Part shown: positions 1 through 6,866 of the stretch, in pieces | Layout: each line of letters starts with the position of its first letter | Numbering within the stretch: the first letter of the stretch is position 1 | Assembly: GCA_020434085.1 (NCBI GenBank) | Contig: JAGRBM010000160.1 | Location: 1-10,117, forward strand | DNA length: 10,117 nt | Direction: 5' to 3' | Origin: Chrysiogenia bacterium | Lineage (GTDB): Bacteria; JAGRBM01 | Notes under the pieces: model-generated | The model's database searches: none | Told to the model about the DNA's origin: nothing | What the model saw: the letters and a program-made list of their open reading frames with translations, nothing else | Translations under genes and position numbers: made by a program

Positions 1-58
1 CGCCGCAATCCCGGAGCGCGCGATCCCCGCATGAGAACAAATATGTGAAGTCAAGACT
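1..58. other. Unassigned sequence at the window edge
   Basis: I recognise no gene here. The minus strand reads GGGGTAAAGTCTTGACTTCAC across the boundary with the CT-rich repeat. This resembles the GGGGTCAAGTCTTGAC-type motif found in dispersed intergenic repeats of many bacteria, but that resemblance is from memory and weak. The segment could be the far flank of the degraded insertion sequence next to it. Confidence 0.3.
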
Positions 59-271
59 TTACCCCTTTGCTTCTCCTTTGCCTTCTCCTTGCCCCCTTTG
101 CCCCCTTTGCGCCCTCTTTGCGCCCTCCTCGATCCGGCAGAGCTCGGCGATGCTCTCCTCGCCCTTCAAACCATCCAAGACAATGCGGATCTTCTCCTCG
201 GAGGAGAATCTCCGCCTCGTCTTCCTGCGAATCTCTCGGACCTTTGCTTCTGGATCACTCTTGCTGGGCAT
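59..271 (-). pseudogene. IS3-family transposase OrfA, truncated 3' remnant
   Basis: The 70-residue frame starts like the helix-turn-helix OrfA protein of IS3-family elements: basic residues, then RRFSSEEKIRIVLDGLKGEE and SIAELCR at roughly residues 20-46. In intact relatives the AELCR segment continues as REGI and a second helix plus a leucine-zipper region, giving about 90-100 residues. Here the homology stops after the Cys-Arg, near base 136, and the frame runs into the low-complexity tail encoded by the CT-rich repeat before a TAA. No OrfB integrase (DDE) segment is present. The ATG is preceded on the minus strand by GAAAGGAAG, a good ribosome binding site, so the 5' end looks original. 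The product is very unlikely to be an active transposase. Confidence 0.75.
61..130. repeat. CT-rich degenerate tandem repeat (units close to CCCCTTTGC)
   Basis: About seven imperfect units of 9-11 bases follow one another, variants of cccctttgc, ttctcctttgc and gccctctttgc. On the minus strand they read as GCAAAGGGG-like units and encode a low-complexity Ala/Lys/Arg/Gly/Gln tail at the end of the IS3 orfA remnant. A slippage-prone simple repeat that replaced or invaded the 3' part of the transposase gene is the simplest reading. Confidence 0.7.
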
Positions 272-363
272 GGCTGACTTCCTTTCGTTCCCTCCTGGGA
301 ACCGCTGGAAGTACCCCTTAACTCAGGCCTTCATTCTGTCCAATCGACTCTGACACGGAACAG
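272..363 (-). mobile_element. Probable left end and leader of the IS3-family remnant
   Basis: This stretch lies upstream of the orfA remnant and downstream of the small membrane gene. On the minus strand it carries the orfA ribosome binding site and begins near TGTTCCGTGTCAG. IS3-family elements usually begin with TG, so an element end at about 363 is plausible. I cannot see a matching right end or target duplication, so the boundary is an inference. Confidence 0.35.
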
Positions 364-370
364 AAAGAGA

Positions 371-619
371 TCATGGATGCTTACGAAGCATGTTCACGCC
401 AACGTAACCGATCGTCATCAAAATTACTGCACCGCCGATTGAAATTACAGATCCTATAACTATAGCCTTGGCACCGGTGTAGTAGTTCCCGCTATTATCC
501 ATATATGGCAACCGTTGAGCAATCACTCCATGGCGAACGCCATAGTAAATGGCCCGAATTGCGACGGGGATTGCAACCACATATACAACTGCAAATGCAA
601 TATTCCCGATTTGCTTCAT
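371..619 (-). CDS. Small two-helix membrane protein, candidate partner or immunity protein of the Rhs tip
   Basis: This 82-residue protein is not recognised by family. It has two clear hydrophobic segments, about residues 6-28 and 49-76, joined by a polar loop with RLPYMDNSGNYYTG, and a short basic tail (RKHP). Its ATG overlaps the stop of the Rhs gene in an ATGA, so the two are almost certainly translationally coupled. The base composition is near 50 percent GC, like the Rhs tip and unlike the rest of the window, so tip and membrane gene probably arrived together. In Rhs and related polymorphic toxin systems the gene directly after a variable tip often encodes the cognate immunity protein. 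That function is inferred here from position alone. It could also be an unrelated small membrane protein. Confidence 0.65.
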   Translation of the reverse strand: MKQIGNIAFAVVYVVAIPVAIRAIYYGVRHGVIAQRLPYMDNSGNYYTGAKAIVIGSVISIGGAVILMTIGYVGVNMLRKHP

Positions 620-1494
620 TCTGAAGCCCCACTCACTTCATCCACGCTGCAGTTCTTCAGGGAAAGCTGTAAAATCACGTCAGTTGCAGTGGTCACATAT
701 CCGCCCAACAGCGCACTGGCCACTGCCGCATCAGGAACCGCCTTCACCAATCCCCCTCCAAAGATACCACCGTACGCTCCCGCAATTGCTGATAGTCCCG
801 CAGATGCAATATCCACTTCTTCTCGCCTACCAAAGACTTTTTCAAGGTTTTGGGACGTGAGATTACCTAATCCAGCAGCGAGTGCACCCGCTCCAATCGA
901 GCCAATTAGGCCAACGCCGCTCCCAGCTGTCGCCCCCGACAACGCACCCACTCCAACCTGAAGCGCCAGCTCCCAACCTCGTGCGCCGGAAGAATACGCC
1001 TGCGCACCGGATACAGCAGCACCAATCACTGCACCAATCAAGATAAACGGATTCTTTCCGTCAATATCAATACAATTCACCGGATCATTCCCGCAGTAGG
1101 CGTAGATGTTCGGATCCCCGCCGTCGAAGAGGATCGGGTCCTTGCCGGTCCAGCGGCCGGTGAAGGGGTCGTAATCGCGGGCGCCGAAGTGGACGAAGGC
1201 GCCGACTTCCATGTCGCCGGCCTGGGTGGGCACGGTGAGGTGGTTCTGCATCCCGCCGGCGAAGCCGAAGGGCTGAAAACCCGGATTGGTGTTCTGCAGG
1301 ACCCGGCCGAATTCGTCGTAGTCGATGCGCTGGGCAATGGCGCCGGAGGCGACATCGACGACGAGCCGCACGCTGCCCGGGCCTGCCCTGAGCGGCGTCG
1401 AAGGGTGGTCGCTGATGATGCGGTAGGTTCCCAGACGGCCGCCCCACTGATCGTAGGCGATCATGTAGTCGGGCACGTGGGCGCCGCCCCCCAA
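616..1494 (-). pseudogene. Rhs repeat-associated core fragment with variable C-terminal tip, 5'-truncated
   Basis: The frame shows the hallmarks of an Rhs core end: YRIISDH, SVRLVVD, QRIDYDEFG, NPGFQPFGFAGG, FGARDYDPFTGRWTGKDPI and NDPVNCIDIDG. A full Rhs protein has over a thousand residues with many YD repeats, and none of that is present. Homology starts near base 1490, directly behind the HU terminator. An open frame continues to an ATG at 1563, but that part is terminator and HU 3' sequence. An internal ATG at 1464 could give about 283 residues. After the conserved DGK (about base 1054) comes a Gly/Ala-rich hydrophobic tip of about 145 residues without a catalytic motif I can name. The GC content drops at about base 1085, as is common where Rhs tips have been exchanged. 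The stop overlaps the downstream membrane gene. Whether it is expressed is unknown. Confidence 0.8.
1378..1404 (-). repeat. In-frame insertion of a dispersed palindromic-type repeat within the Rhs core
   Basis: The usual Rhs motif YRI-SDH-LGSVRLV is interrupted here: SDH is followed by PSTPLRAGP and then GSVRLV. The inserted DNA on the minus strand, CCTTCGACGCCGCTCAGGGC, closely resembles the widespread CCTTCGACAAGCTCAGGGC repeat, which in coding regions often reads as STxLRAG. The insertion is a multiple of three and keeps the frame open. The match to the repeat family is from memory. Confidence 0.7.
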
Positions 1495-1496
1495 CG

Positions 1497-1524
1497 AAAA
1501 AGGCGAGTCCATCGGACTCGCCTT
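1497..1524 (-). terminator. Intrinsic terminator of the HU/IHF gene
   Basis: A perfect 11-base-pair stem, AAGGCGAGTCC / GGACTCGCCTT, with a 3-base loop is followed on the minus strand by a T run. It lies 28 bases after the HU stop codon. The Rhs homology begins immediately beyond it, so it should also block HU transcription from entering the Rhs fragment. Confidence 0.92.
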
Positions 1525-1552
1525 CGTGTTTGCTGCTTGGATTGCGCCGGAA

Positions 1553-1879
1553 TTACTCGGCATTTTCCGAGTAGGAGGCGCCTTCGGCGGCGGGGGCGGC
1601 GTCGATCTCGTTCACGCGTTCTTTCAGCTCTTTGCCGACCTTGAAGAACGGCAGGCGCTTGGGCGGAACGTGGATGGCCTCGCCCGTCTTGGGGTTGCGA
1701 CCGGTGTACGCATCGTAATAGCGGTTCTCGAAGCTTCCGAAACCACGGATCTCAATGCGCTCCCCGCTCTTCAGCGCGTCGATCATCTGCTCGAAGATCG
1801 CGTTGACGATCTTCTCCGCCTTGATGAGCGGGAGTTTCTGACGTTCAGCCAGAGCCTGGATGAGCTCAGACTTGTTCAT
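1553..1879 (-). CDS. HU/IHF-family DNA-binding protein, IHF-beta-like
   Basis: This 108-residue nucleoid protein bends DNA as a dimer. It shows the whole family pattern: N-terminal MNKSELIQALAE helix, the GERIEIRGFGSF strand at about residues 43-54, the beta-arm tip GRNPKTGE whose proline intercalates into DNA, and the PFFKVGKELKERVN end. GERIEIRGFGSF and FKVGKEL resemble IHF-beta more than HU. The last 15 or so residues (AAPAAEGASYSENAE) form an acidic, disordered extension. I chose the ATG at 1879 because CGGAGGG lies just upstream. A start at 1915 would add 12 residues unlike the family. The gene stands alone, with its own promoter (1940-1968) and terminator (1497-1524). An alpha partner, if it exists, is elsewhere. 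Confidence 0.95.
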   Translation of the reverse strand: MNKSELIQALAERQKLPLIKAEKIVNAIFEQMIDALKSGERIEIRGFGSFENRYYDAYTGRNPKTGEAIHVPPKRLPFFKVGKELKERVNEIDAAPAAEGASYSENAE

Positions 1880-1939
1880 CGGCCCTCCGGGACATGTTGA
1901 AGGGTTGAGGTTCAAGGTCCCAATTCCGAATATCCTCTT

Positions 1940-1968
1940 TAATTATCAGCCCTTGCGTACTTTGTCAA
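1940..1968 (-). promoter_or_regulatory. Sigma70-like promoter of the HU/IHF gene
   Basis: On the minus strand a perfect TTGACA (-35, bases 1968-1963) is separated by exactly 17 bases from TAATTA (-10, bases 1945-1940). This predicts a start of transcription near 1933 and a leader of about 54 bases before the ATG at 1879. It is the best promoter in the window. Confidence 0.85.
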
Positions 1969-2033
1969 GGATTTCAGGGGGTTACGAGAGCTCGCTCCCT
2001 GACGAAAATACCAATGATTTCAATGAGTTAAAG

Positions 2034-2070
2034 AAAAACCCCGCAGCGGGCAAGCCGCTGCGGGGTTTTT
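2034..2070 (-). terminator. Intrinsic terminator after the OmpA-family gene
   Basis: An 11-base-pair GC-rich stem, CCCCGCAGCGG / CCGCTGCGGGG, with a 5-base loop is flanked by a run of A on one side and T on the other. It lies 18 bases after the OmpA-family stop codon. It could work in both directions, but the only gene needing it is on the minus strand. Confidence 0.93.
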
Positions 2071-2088
2071 GTCAATCGTTTCAGAGGG

Positions 2089-4092
2089 TTAGGGCGCCTG
2101 CTCGGGCGTGCCCTGCTTGAGGATCACGAACTCCACGCGGCGGTTGCGGGCCTGCTTTTCCTTCGTGTCGTCGGGGAATACCAGCGGCACTTCCTCGCCG
2201 TAGCCCACGGCGGTCAGGCGGCTGGCTTCCACGCCCTGCTGGATGAGGAACTGGCGAACCGATGCGGCGCGGCGCTCGGAGAGCTTCTTGTTGTAGGCGT
2301 CGTTGCCGCGCGAATCGCTGTGGCCGCCGATCTCGACAAGCTGCAGGTGCGGGTTCTCCTTGAGCACGTCGGCAATTTCGACCAGCACGGGGAAGGACTG
2401 TTCGAGAACGGTGGCCTTGCCCGTGGTGAAGAAGATCTTCTGGGAGATCTCGATGCGGTTGTCCTTGATCTCAACGAACTTCTTCTTCTTGATCTCGGGC
2501 TTCTTCTTGAGCACGAAGTCGTGGACCAGGATCTGCGCGGGCTGCAGCGTGAAGCTGTGCGCTTCGGGGAAGTAGCCCGGCGCGCTGGCCTCGGCGCGAT
2601 GCTCGCCGGCGGGAAGCTCCATCACGAACTGGCCGACGCCCTCTTCGGTCGTGCGGGAGTTTTCGGTGCCGAACATGGTGACCTTCGCGGCAAGGAACTG
2701 GCCGTCGATGGACTGGACCGTGCCGCGGTAGGTGCCGATGGCGGCTTCCTCAACCTCTGGCACGAGGTAGAAATCCTGGGTGATTGTCTGGCCGGCCACC
2801 ACGACGGGCGCCGCCGAACGGGGGATGTAGCCCTCACGCTCGACGCGCAGCTCGACCGGACCGGCAGGCAGTTCGAACGTGGTGTAGGCGCCCGAGTCCT
2901 TGTTCGTCACGATCGTGCTCAGGTCGCGGTCGGGGAAAGAGACAAATGCCTTTCCAATCGGCAGGTTCGAGTTGGCGTCGTAGACGATGCCGGTGACCTT
3001 GCCGGTGGTGGAAACCGCCACGGCGCGCTCTTCGGGAACGATGAGCGGCGGCGGAGGCGGCGGCGGCTTGGGCACGAATACGTAACTGGCCCCCATGATC
3101 AGGTTCCAGTCGGGAAGTACGGAGACGGTGGGGCGCGCGGCCTGCGCCAGCGCGATCTCCACACCCAGCGACACATTGACCGCGGGCGTGGGACGAATGC
3201 GCACGCCGGGAATCAGGCTCATCGGGGAATCGAAGATGCCCAGCCCCGGCGGCAGCGTGGTCTGCGCGTTCATGTTCCACTCAAGGAAGGGCGTGAACAC
3301 GCGGTGCGAATACTCCGCGCCAAGGCGAAAGCGGATCTGGTTGTAGGTGCTTTCCCCCAGGGCGAAGCGCAGGATCGTATTGGAGTCACTGACCCCCAGC
3401 CCCGGGATGAAGCCCTCCGTGGCGGACGTGTTGTTGTAGAACAGCCCGATATTGGCATGCAGCTTGACCGGGACCCAGTCGTCGTCGTGGGCCTGGAAGT
3501 CCACGGTGAACAGGCCGTCCAGCGCCAGGCTCGTCTGCCCGAAGTCGGGACCGATGGCGTCGACCTTCGAGGGGATCGAGAACCCCAGCCCGACGCCGTA
3601 AGAATAGAGTTCCTTGTCGTCCTCGGCCGTGCGCGCGCGCGTGAGTTTCATGTAGAGACTCAGCGAAGAGACCTGCAGCAGGCTGTTCGTATCGGTCAGA
3701 ATGCTGCCGTCGTTCTTGAACTTCACCGCGGCGGCACGCCAGCCCAGCGAGATTTCCGTCTGGAAGGGCTGCTCGAATGCTTCAAATGCGTAGGGATGCC
3801 ACGAACCCGCCAGGTCGGCGGCCAGGCGGCTGGTACTTGTATTGGGGAAGGTAAAACCGTCGGCGGTAAAGAACTCGCCGTGCAAACTCAGGGTAATCGA
3901 GCCCTCGGGCAGGGCTTCGGCCGAGAGCGTGCGGAACAGGCCGATCGAGCCGTTGAGGCTGGGCACGGCGGGGCGACGCACACCCTCTTGTGCGTGGGCC
4001 GTCGTGGCGAGCACGCTCAGCAACGCTACTACCAGTGCAATGATGCAACTGGCCGCGCCCCGGCGCCCCTGAAGTTCCCGATTGATGCCCAT
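2089..4092 (-). CDS. Multi-domain OmpA-family outer-membrane protein with two carboxypeptidase-regulatory-like domains
   Basis: From the ATG at 4092 the protein has 667 residues. A signal peptide (residues 1-34, ending TTAHA before QEG) sends it across the inner membrane. Residues about 45-340 alternate short amphipathic strands and end in SYVF, suggesting an outer-membrane beta-barrel. A polyproline linker (about 343-349) follows, then two beta-sandwich domains of the carboxypeptidase-regulatory type (about 363-445 and 451-529), each with a GxY/F...LPAG...GY pattern. A lysine-rich hinge (KKKPEIKKKK) precedes an OmpA C-terminal domain (about 545-660) with IFFTTGKA, GGHSDSRG, LSERRAASV, VGYGEE and ARNRRVEF. 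The Asp of HSDSRG and the Arg pair of NRR are those that hold peptidoglycan diaminopimelate in the family. The likely role is anchoring the outer membrane to the cell wall. A start at 4167 gives a poor signal peptide. The ribosome binding site at 4092 is weak. Confidence 0.9.
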   Translation of the reverse strand: MGINRELQGRRGAASCIIALVVALLSVLATTAHAQEGVRRPAVPSLNGSIGLFRTLSAEALPEGSITLSLHGEFFTADGFTFPNTSTSRLAADLAGSWHPYAFEAFEQPFQTEISLGWRAAAVKFKNDGSILTDTNSLLQVSSLSLYMKLTRARTAEDDKELYSYGVGLGFSIPSKVDAIGPDFGQTSLALDGLFTVDFQAHDDDWVPVKLHANIGLFYNNTSATEGFIPGLGVSDSNTILRFALGESTYNQIRFRLGAEYSHRVFTPFLEWNMNAQTTLPPGLGIFDSPMSLIPGVRIRPTPAVNVSLGVEIALAQAARPTVSVLPDWNLIMGASYVFVPKPPPPPPPLIVPEERAVAVSTTGKVTGIVYDANSNLPIGKAFVSFPDRDLSTIVTNKDSGAYTTFELPAGPVELRVEREGYIPRSAAPVVVAGQTITQDFYLVPEVEEAAIGTYRGTVQSIDGQFLAAKVTMFGTENSRTTEEGVGQFVMELPAGEHRAEASAPGYFPEAHSFTLQPAQILVHDFVLKKKPEIKKKKFVEIKDNRIEISQKIFFTTGKATVLEQSFPVLVEIADVLKENPHLQLVEIGGHSDSRGNDAYNKKLSERRAASVRQFLIQQGVEASRLTAVGYGEEVPLVFPDDTKEKQARNRRVEFVILKQGTPEQAP

Positions 4093-4349
4093 TCTGACTC
4101 GTAAAAAAGGCGGCGTTCGATAGAAGTCCCCGGATGCGAAACCCCTCGCATACGAGGTCAGGAACATGCCCGCAGACGGCTGCCGCCTGGAGGGGACGTT
4201 CCGGCCTGAAACTTCACGAAAACCTAGCCTAGGTTCCCGAAAACGCTATCAGATGGACAGGCTGCAGCCAAATGAACAGATGTAAAGATCAATACTTTCA
4301 GTAACTTGGAGGGCCCAGCCGGACGGGTCAGTCCCCTGCCGGGAAGCGC
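4093..4349 (-). other. Intergenic region between moeA and the OmpA-family gene
   Basis: These 257 bases hold no gene. An AT-richer stretch at about 4262-4305 is the likely promoter area for the OmpA-family gene, but I see no convincing -35/-10 pair. There is a perfect inverted repeat at 4221-4235 and a short hairpin, CCTCG-CATA-CGAGG, at 4144-4157 in the probable leader. I see no hairpin with a T run after moeA, so readthrough from moeA is possible. Confidence 0.55.
4221..4235. promoter_or_regulatory. Operator-like inverted repeat AACCTAG-C-CTAGGTT
   Basis: Two perfect 7-base arms face each other around a single central base, flanked on both sides by CGAAAAC-like sequence (4217-4223 and 4238-4244). 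It lies about 130 bases upstream of the OmpA-family start. The size and symmetry fit a dimeric repressor or activator site. No regulator is known from this window, so function is inference. Confidence 0.45.
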
Positions 4350-5612
4350 CTATGCCCCCAGGAAGCGTCGCGCCCCGGCCGCATCGAGCTCCAGCGCTTC
4401 GGGGTCAAGCACCAGCACCCGGACGGGCTCGCCATCGACCGGGGTCTCACGCCCCTCGGGCACCACAATCAGGGCATTGCCCTGCGCCAGCGGCTTGACC
4501 GCTCCCGAGCTCTGGAGCCCGCTGGAGCTCACTTCCCACTGGCCGTCCGCCCCCCGTGAAAGCAGGGCGCGCAGGAAAAAGGTGTGGCTGGATCTTGTTC
4601 GAACCTCACCGCGAAGGCGCGCCTCCACTACCGGGCGGAACAGGCACTGATGCCCCAGCATCGTTTTCAGGGCCGGACGGACGTAGACCTCGAAGGACAC
4701 GGCCGCCGAAACCGGGTTCCCCGGCAGCCCGAAGACGGGGCGGTGGTCCCAGTAGCCAAAGGCCAGCGGCGCGCCCGGGCGCTGGCGGATTTTCCAGAAC
4801 TTCTGCTCGTAGCCCAGCTCTTCGAGCGCAGGCTTTACAAAGTCGTGGGGCCCCACGGAGACACCCGCCGTGGAAACCAGCACGTCGGCGCCGGCGGCGC
4901 TTCTTAGCGCGGCGACGATCGCTTCCTTGTCGTCGGGAACGAGCGGAAGCAGCATCGGCTCACCGCCGGCCTCCACCACCTGCGCGGCTGCCGTATAGGC
5001 GTTGGAGTCGACGGTCTTCCATCCCTCGGTGTCGCCGTCAATTCCGACGAGCTCATCGCCGCTCGAGAGAATCGCCACGCGCGGGCGGCGTCGCACCTGT
5101 ACGACCGAGCGTCCGAGCAGCGCAAGCAGTCCGAGCTGGCGCGGCCCCAGCACGCAGCCGGGCTCCAGCACGCCCTCCCCGGGCTTTACGTCCTCGCCTG
5201 CGCGGCGGATGTTCGCGCCTGCTACCTCGGCGCTGAACACGCGGAGCGCTGTCTCACTCTCGCGCTCGGTGTTTTCCTGGATGACCACCGCGTCGGCGCC
5301 TTCGGGCACCGGCGCGCCCGTCGTAATGCGAACGGCCTCGCCCTGCCCCACCGCTCGCTCTGGAAGCATCCCGGCCAGCACTTCGCCGACAACCTTGAGG
5401 GTCGCCGGGCTCTCTTTGGACGCGCCCGCAAGATCGGCGGCGCGCACGGCGTAGCCGTCCATGGCCGAACAATCGCGCGGCGGCAGCGTGCGCGAGGACG
5501 CAATGGGCTCGGCCAGCACGCGGCCCGCGGCATCGAGCAACTGCACGCGCTCGGTGCCCATGGCGGGCAGGTCCTTGAGAATGATGTCGAGTGCTTTGTG
5601 AGCCGGGCGCAT
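4350..5612 (-). CDS. moeA: Molybdopterin molybdenumtransferase MoeA
   Basis: MoeA inserts molybdate into adenylylated molybdopterin, the last step of molybdenum cofactor synthesis in the cytoplasm. The 420-residue length fits the family (about 400-410). Motifs occur in the usual order: LPPRDCSAMDGYAV (about residues 43-56), TGAPVPEGADAVV.QE (98-113), SSGDEL (183-188) and STAGVSVGPHDFVK (247-260) in the MoaB-like domain, RPGAPLAFG (278-286) and GLPGNPVSA (295-303). The C-terminal beta-barrel domain follows to the end. The ATG at 5612 is preceded by GGAAGGAA, a good ribosome binding site. It lies 33 bases after the second ATPase gene and is probably in the same transcript. No other cofactor gene is present, so the rest of the pathway is elsewhere. 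Confidence 0.96.
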   Translation of the reverse strand: MRPAHKALDIILKDLPAMGTERVQLLDAAGRVLAEPIASSRTLPPRDCSAMDGYAVRAADLAGASKESPATLKVVGEVLAGMLPERAVGQGEAVRITTGAPVPEGADAVVIQENTERESETALRVFSAEVAGANIRRAGEDVKPGEGVLEPGCVLGPRQLGLLALLGRSVVQVRRRPRVAILSSGDELVGIDGDTEGWKTVDSNAYTAAAQVVEAGGEPMLLPLVPDDKEAIVAALRSAAGADVLVSTAGVSVGPHDFVKPALEELGYEQKFWKIRQRPGAPLAFGYWDHRPVFGLPGNPVSAAVSFEVYVRPALKTMLGHQCLFRPVVEARLRGEVRTRSSHTFFLRALLSRGADGQWEVSSSGLQSSGAVKPLAQGNALIVVPEGRETPVDGEPVRVLVLDPEALELDAAGARRFLGA

Positions 5613-5645
5613 GGCGGGTTCCTTCCGGCCGGGTCGCGACGGGAA

Positions 5646-6863
5646 TCAGGCGGGCGCGGATCCGTTGCCGTCAAAGAGATGGCCGCTGATCTGGCGCAGT
5701 CCCGACATGTCGTGGATGTCGTCGCGGAGATAGGGCACACGCTGCATGAACTGATCGCCCTTGAGCAGGTAGCGAAGGCGCTCGAGATTCTTCTCGTCGA
5801 TTTCGGCAAGCACCTGATAGTTGCGGAAATTGCGAAGGAGGCCCGGCAGCGCTGCGTTCCACAGGCTCTGCGCATCCAGCCCGCTGGCCAGCGCGGCGTG
5901 CAGCTCATCGGGCTTGATCTTCTTGCCCACCAGTTCGGCGAGTTTCTCATGTCCGGCCGGCAGATTGCCGTCCTCGTCCTTGAGGTGATCGAGGTGGACC
6001 TTGTTGACGACGATGCCTTCGAATGGCATTCCGAACTCGATGAGTTTCTCGTGCAGATAAACCGCCTCGTCGATGGTGAGCCGATTGGGCGAGGTTACCA
6101 GCACGAAGCCCAGGCGCTCTTCACGGAAGAGCTTGTAGACACGCTCGGCGCGGGACTTGAAGCCCGGATACAGCCCGTTCATGGCCGTGAAGAACTCTGC
6201 CCCGGCCTCCATGAACTCGGGCGAGAAAGCGGAATTGAGCGCCTTCATGAAGCCCGCCGTGCCCATGCGCACCAGGCGCGCGCCAAAGGTGTCCTTCTGA
6301 ATCGTCGGACGGATCATCACCTTGAGCAGCTTGTTGTCGGTCAGGAAGTTCACCATGCGCTCGGGCGCGGTCAGAAAGTCCAGTGCGTGTTTGGCCGGCG
6401 GCGTGTCGAGCACGACCAGGTCGTACTTGCCCGACTCATAGAGCTCATAGAGCTTTTCCATCGCCATGTATTCGGGCGAGCCGATGATGCTCTCGATGCC
6501 CTGCTTGTAGATGGCGGAGTTGAAGATGCGCTGGGCGTGTTCTTCGCTGGTGGTGTGCTGGCGCACAATGTCTTCAAGGGTCTGCCCGGCATTGAGCATC
6601 AGCGCAGAGAGCTCGCCCGTGACGGGCACACCCAGCTCGCTCAGGCGCTCGGGGTCGACGCGCTTGGGCTGGTTGGTCAGTCCGTCGAGGCCCAGCGAAT
6701 CGGCCAGTCGCATGGCCGGGTCGATGGTCAGCACCACGGCCTTCTTGCCCATGGCGGCCGCGCGCAGCGCGAGTACGGCGCTGGTCGTTGTCTTGCCCAC
6801 ACCGCCAGAGCCGATGCAGATGATCACTTCCTTGCGGCGTACGAGTCCTTCGAGCGTCAGCAT
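5646..6863 (-). CDS. Get3/ArsA-like ATPase, second of a tandem pair (BagB-like)
   Basis: This 405-residue soluble P-loop ATPase belongs to the ArsA/Get3 group. It has a P-loop GSGGVGKTT (about residues 18-26), a classical switch I LTIDPAMRLADSL (45-57), the motif SPEYMAMEKL (129-138), switch II DTPPAKHALDFL (153-164) and VVNKV (285-289). The P-loop lacks the signature lysine: the usual G-K-GGVGK is G-S-GGVGK. The overall layout, including EYMAMEKL and DTPP..ALDFL, matches mycobacterial Rv3680 as I recall it. The gene starts 3 bases after the upstream ATPase stop, and its ribosome binding site AGGAG lies within the last codons of that gene (CAGGAGTAA), so translation is coupled. It probably forms a heterodimer with its neighbour. 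No arsenic genes are nearby, so arsenite export is not supported. Confidence 0.9.
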   Translation of the reverse strand: MLTLEGLVRRKEVIICIGSGGVGKTTTSAVLALRAAAMGKKAVVLTIDPAMRLADSLGLDGLTNQPKRVDPERLSELGVPVTGELSALMLNAGQTLEDIVRQHTTSEEHAQRIFNSAIYKQGIESIIGSPEYMAMEKLYELYESGKYDLVVLDTPPAKHALDFLTAPERMVNFLTDNKLLKVMIRPTIQKDTFGARLVRMGTAGFMKALNSAFSPEFMEAGAEFFTAMNGLYPGFKSRAERVYKLFREERLGFVLVTSPNRLTIDEAVYLHEKLIEFGMPFEGIVVNKVHLDHLKDEDGNLPAGHEKLAELVGKKIKPDELHAALASGLDAQSLWNAALPGLLRNFRNYQVLAEIDEKNLERLRYLLKGDQFMQRVPYLRDDIHDMSGLRQISGHLFDGNGSAPA

Positions 6864-6866
6864 GCC

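Noticed and set aside
2089-4092. A TraB-like outer-membrane exchange protein of myxobacteria
   Set aside because: The barrel plus OmpA layout is similar, but the two regulatory-like domains are extra and no TraA partner is in the window.
2320-4104. A long plus-strand open frame of 594 codons opposite the OmpA-family gene
   Set aside because: Its composition (rich in Arg, Gly, Glu, His) is what the antisense of a GC-rich gene gives. The minus-strand frame has a signal peptide and recognisable domains.
4093-4167. An upstream start for the OmpA-family protein at 4167
   Set aside because: It buries the signal peptide behind 25 unrelated residues and has no ribosome binding site.
4311-4345. An intrinsic terminator after moeA
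   Set aside because: The GC-rich sequence offers only short competing stems with no T run.
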